NCBI GenBank assembly: GCA_009731375.1
Contig: BJOX01000169.1
Location: 739,110-803,109, forward strand
Origin: Paulinella micropora
Taxonomy: Eukaryota > Cercozoa > Imbricatea > Euglyphida
Reading direction: 5' to 3'
DNA: 64,000 nucleotides
Shown: piece by piece, positions 63,200 to 64,000 of the stretch
Layout: every line of letters begins with the position of its first letter
How positions within the stretch are numbered: the first letter of the stretch is position 1
Position numbers and translations under genes: made by a program
Notes under the pieces: generated by a model
Databases searched by the model: none
Seen by the model: only the letters and a program-made list of their open reading frames with translations
What the model was told of the DNA's origin: nothing

Positions 63200-63765
63200 C
63201 CGGTCGGGCTGTCCGATGGCGAAACGGTCGAGGTGGGAGATGGAGACGGAGATGAAGATGAACCCAGAGATGGAGACGGAGACGAAGACGAAACGGTCGA
63301 GGTGGATGTTGGAGATGCAGATTCAGATGAACTCAGAGAAGCAGGTGGAGACGGGGAGGAACTGGGAGATCTATTAATACATACACACATACATATTAAC
63401 ATACACTCATCTTACTTACTTACTGAACTCTCTTACTTAACTTATTTACTTACTTACTTACTTACTTACTTATTGACTTACTTACTTACCCGGTCGGGCT
63501 GTCCGATGGCGAAACGGTCGAGGTGGGAGATGGAAACGGAGATGAAGATGAATTCGGAGATGGAGACGGAGACGAAGACGAAATGGTCGAGGTGGGAGTT
63601 GGAGACGGAGATGAAGATGAAGTCAGAGAAGCAGGGAGGATGAAGATGAACTGAGAGAAGCAGATGGAGACAGAGATGAAGATGAACTGAGAGAAGCAGA
63701 TGGAGACGGGGAGGGCGGGCTCGGAGAACGAGAGGGAGTGCGGGATGAGCTCGATGAGGTTAAAG
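62480..63765 (-). CDS. Ser/Pro/Thr-rich exon in four tandem copies
   Basis: On the minus strand, exon-like blocks at 63765-63490, 63370-63200, 63063-62894 and 62766 to about 62520 start after ..TTAATAG, TTAACAG or GTTACAG and (first three) end CCGG|GTAAGTAAG or GTTAGT. Each encodes SPSSSPSPPASLSSS and STVSSSSPSPS-type sequence; several end SPSDSPTG. (TTAC/GTAA)n introns separate the blocks. Whether all are used, and the gene's identity, are unknown. A cell-wall or extracellular Ser/Pro-rich protein is one possibility. The pattern is the same exon-plus-microsatellite duplication seen in the antiporter gene. Confidence 0.4.
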
Positions 63766-63962
63766 CTGTAACAAACGTACAGATTACATACAGACATGCA
63801 CATAGAAGCATAGACACATTTATTAGCAGCCGCACAACGGTAAATTGTTGTTCTAGTTTGTAAGAAAGCATTCCTCAGGGTGAGTAATTGTATATAATAT
63901 AGGACCGAATCAGCAGCATCTCAATCAGACTTATCAACAGTCGCAACTTCCCTACTCTTCCC

Positions 63963-64000
<38 letters not shown>
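63766..64000. other. Unique sequence ending in a C homopolymer
   Basis: About 190 bp of ordinary sequence with no recognised gene, then a C run (63965-64000) to the window edge, like the C and G runs beside other gaps. Confidence 0.6.

Overview
The window is eukaryotic nuclear DNA. Coding exons are short, have GT...AG borders and lie in introns made almost entirely of microsatellites (TATC/GATA, TATG, TTAC, CTT/GAA, GA/CT, TGA/TCA, a CTATG satellite). Composition and gene content suggest a protist or alga, but I cannot name the species. Eight runs of N interrupt it: 7420-7792, 17323-17905, 18536-19427, 20637-20691, 34427-35363, 37152-37161, 54054-54063 and 60417-60426.

Layout. 1-4.7 kb holds microsatellites and two dispersed repeat families. 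4.86-6.6 kb (minus) holds the 5' part of a ubiquitin-conjugating E2 gene. 8.6-41.7 kb (plus) is one gene about 33 kb long for a CPA2 monovalent cation/H+ antiporter of TMCO3 type: signal peptide, coiled coils, then the membrane core. Its exons were recovered one by one, and from 23763 to 34075 and from 36894 to 41724 their phases agree at every junction. Many exon borders have themselves been multiplied together with the adjoining microsatellite, giving minisatellites that carry splice sites. Copies of a roughly 470-bp SINE- or MITE-like family, always followed by (TATC)n, are scattered through the introns and flanks.

43,306-61,666 is an 18.36-kb Maverick/Polinton-type (Polinton-like virus) element inserted in CATA-rich DNA. 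It has 150/149-bp terminal inverted repeats that start with AG, and a 6-bp target duplication (ATACTA). Left to right it encodes a small basic coiled-coil protein (+), protein-primed DNA polymerase B (+, broken), a class-3 lipase (-, frameshifted), an ExoX C-terminal-like protein (+, frameshifted), a DUF3223-like protein (-, frameshifted), a virion surface-like protein (-), the major capsid protein (-, intact), the penton/minor capsid protein (-, intact), an adenain-like protease (-, frameshifted), a small basic glycine-rich protein (-), a long phage-like fibre gene fused to a packaging ATPase that lacks its P-loop (-, broken), a charged protein (+), a small F-box/zinc-like relic (+), a retroviral-type integrase (+) and several short unknown genes. 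The genes form a replication/integration set at the two ends and a virion-assembly set on the minus strand between. Intact capsid genes beside broken polymerase, protease and ATPase genes suggest a fairly young, decaying provirus. Because several breaks lie at homopolymers, consensus errors must be excluded.

61.7-64 kb is again microsatellite-rich host DNA, with four tandem copies of a Ser/Pro-rich exon-like unit on the minus strand.
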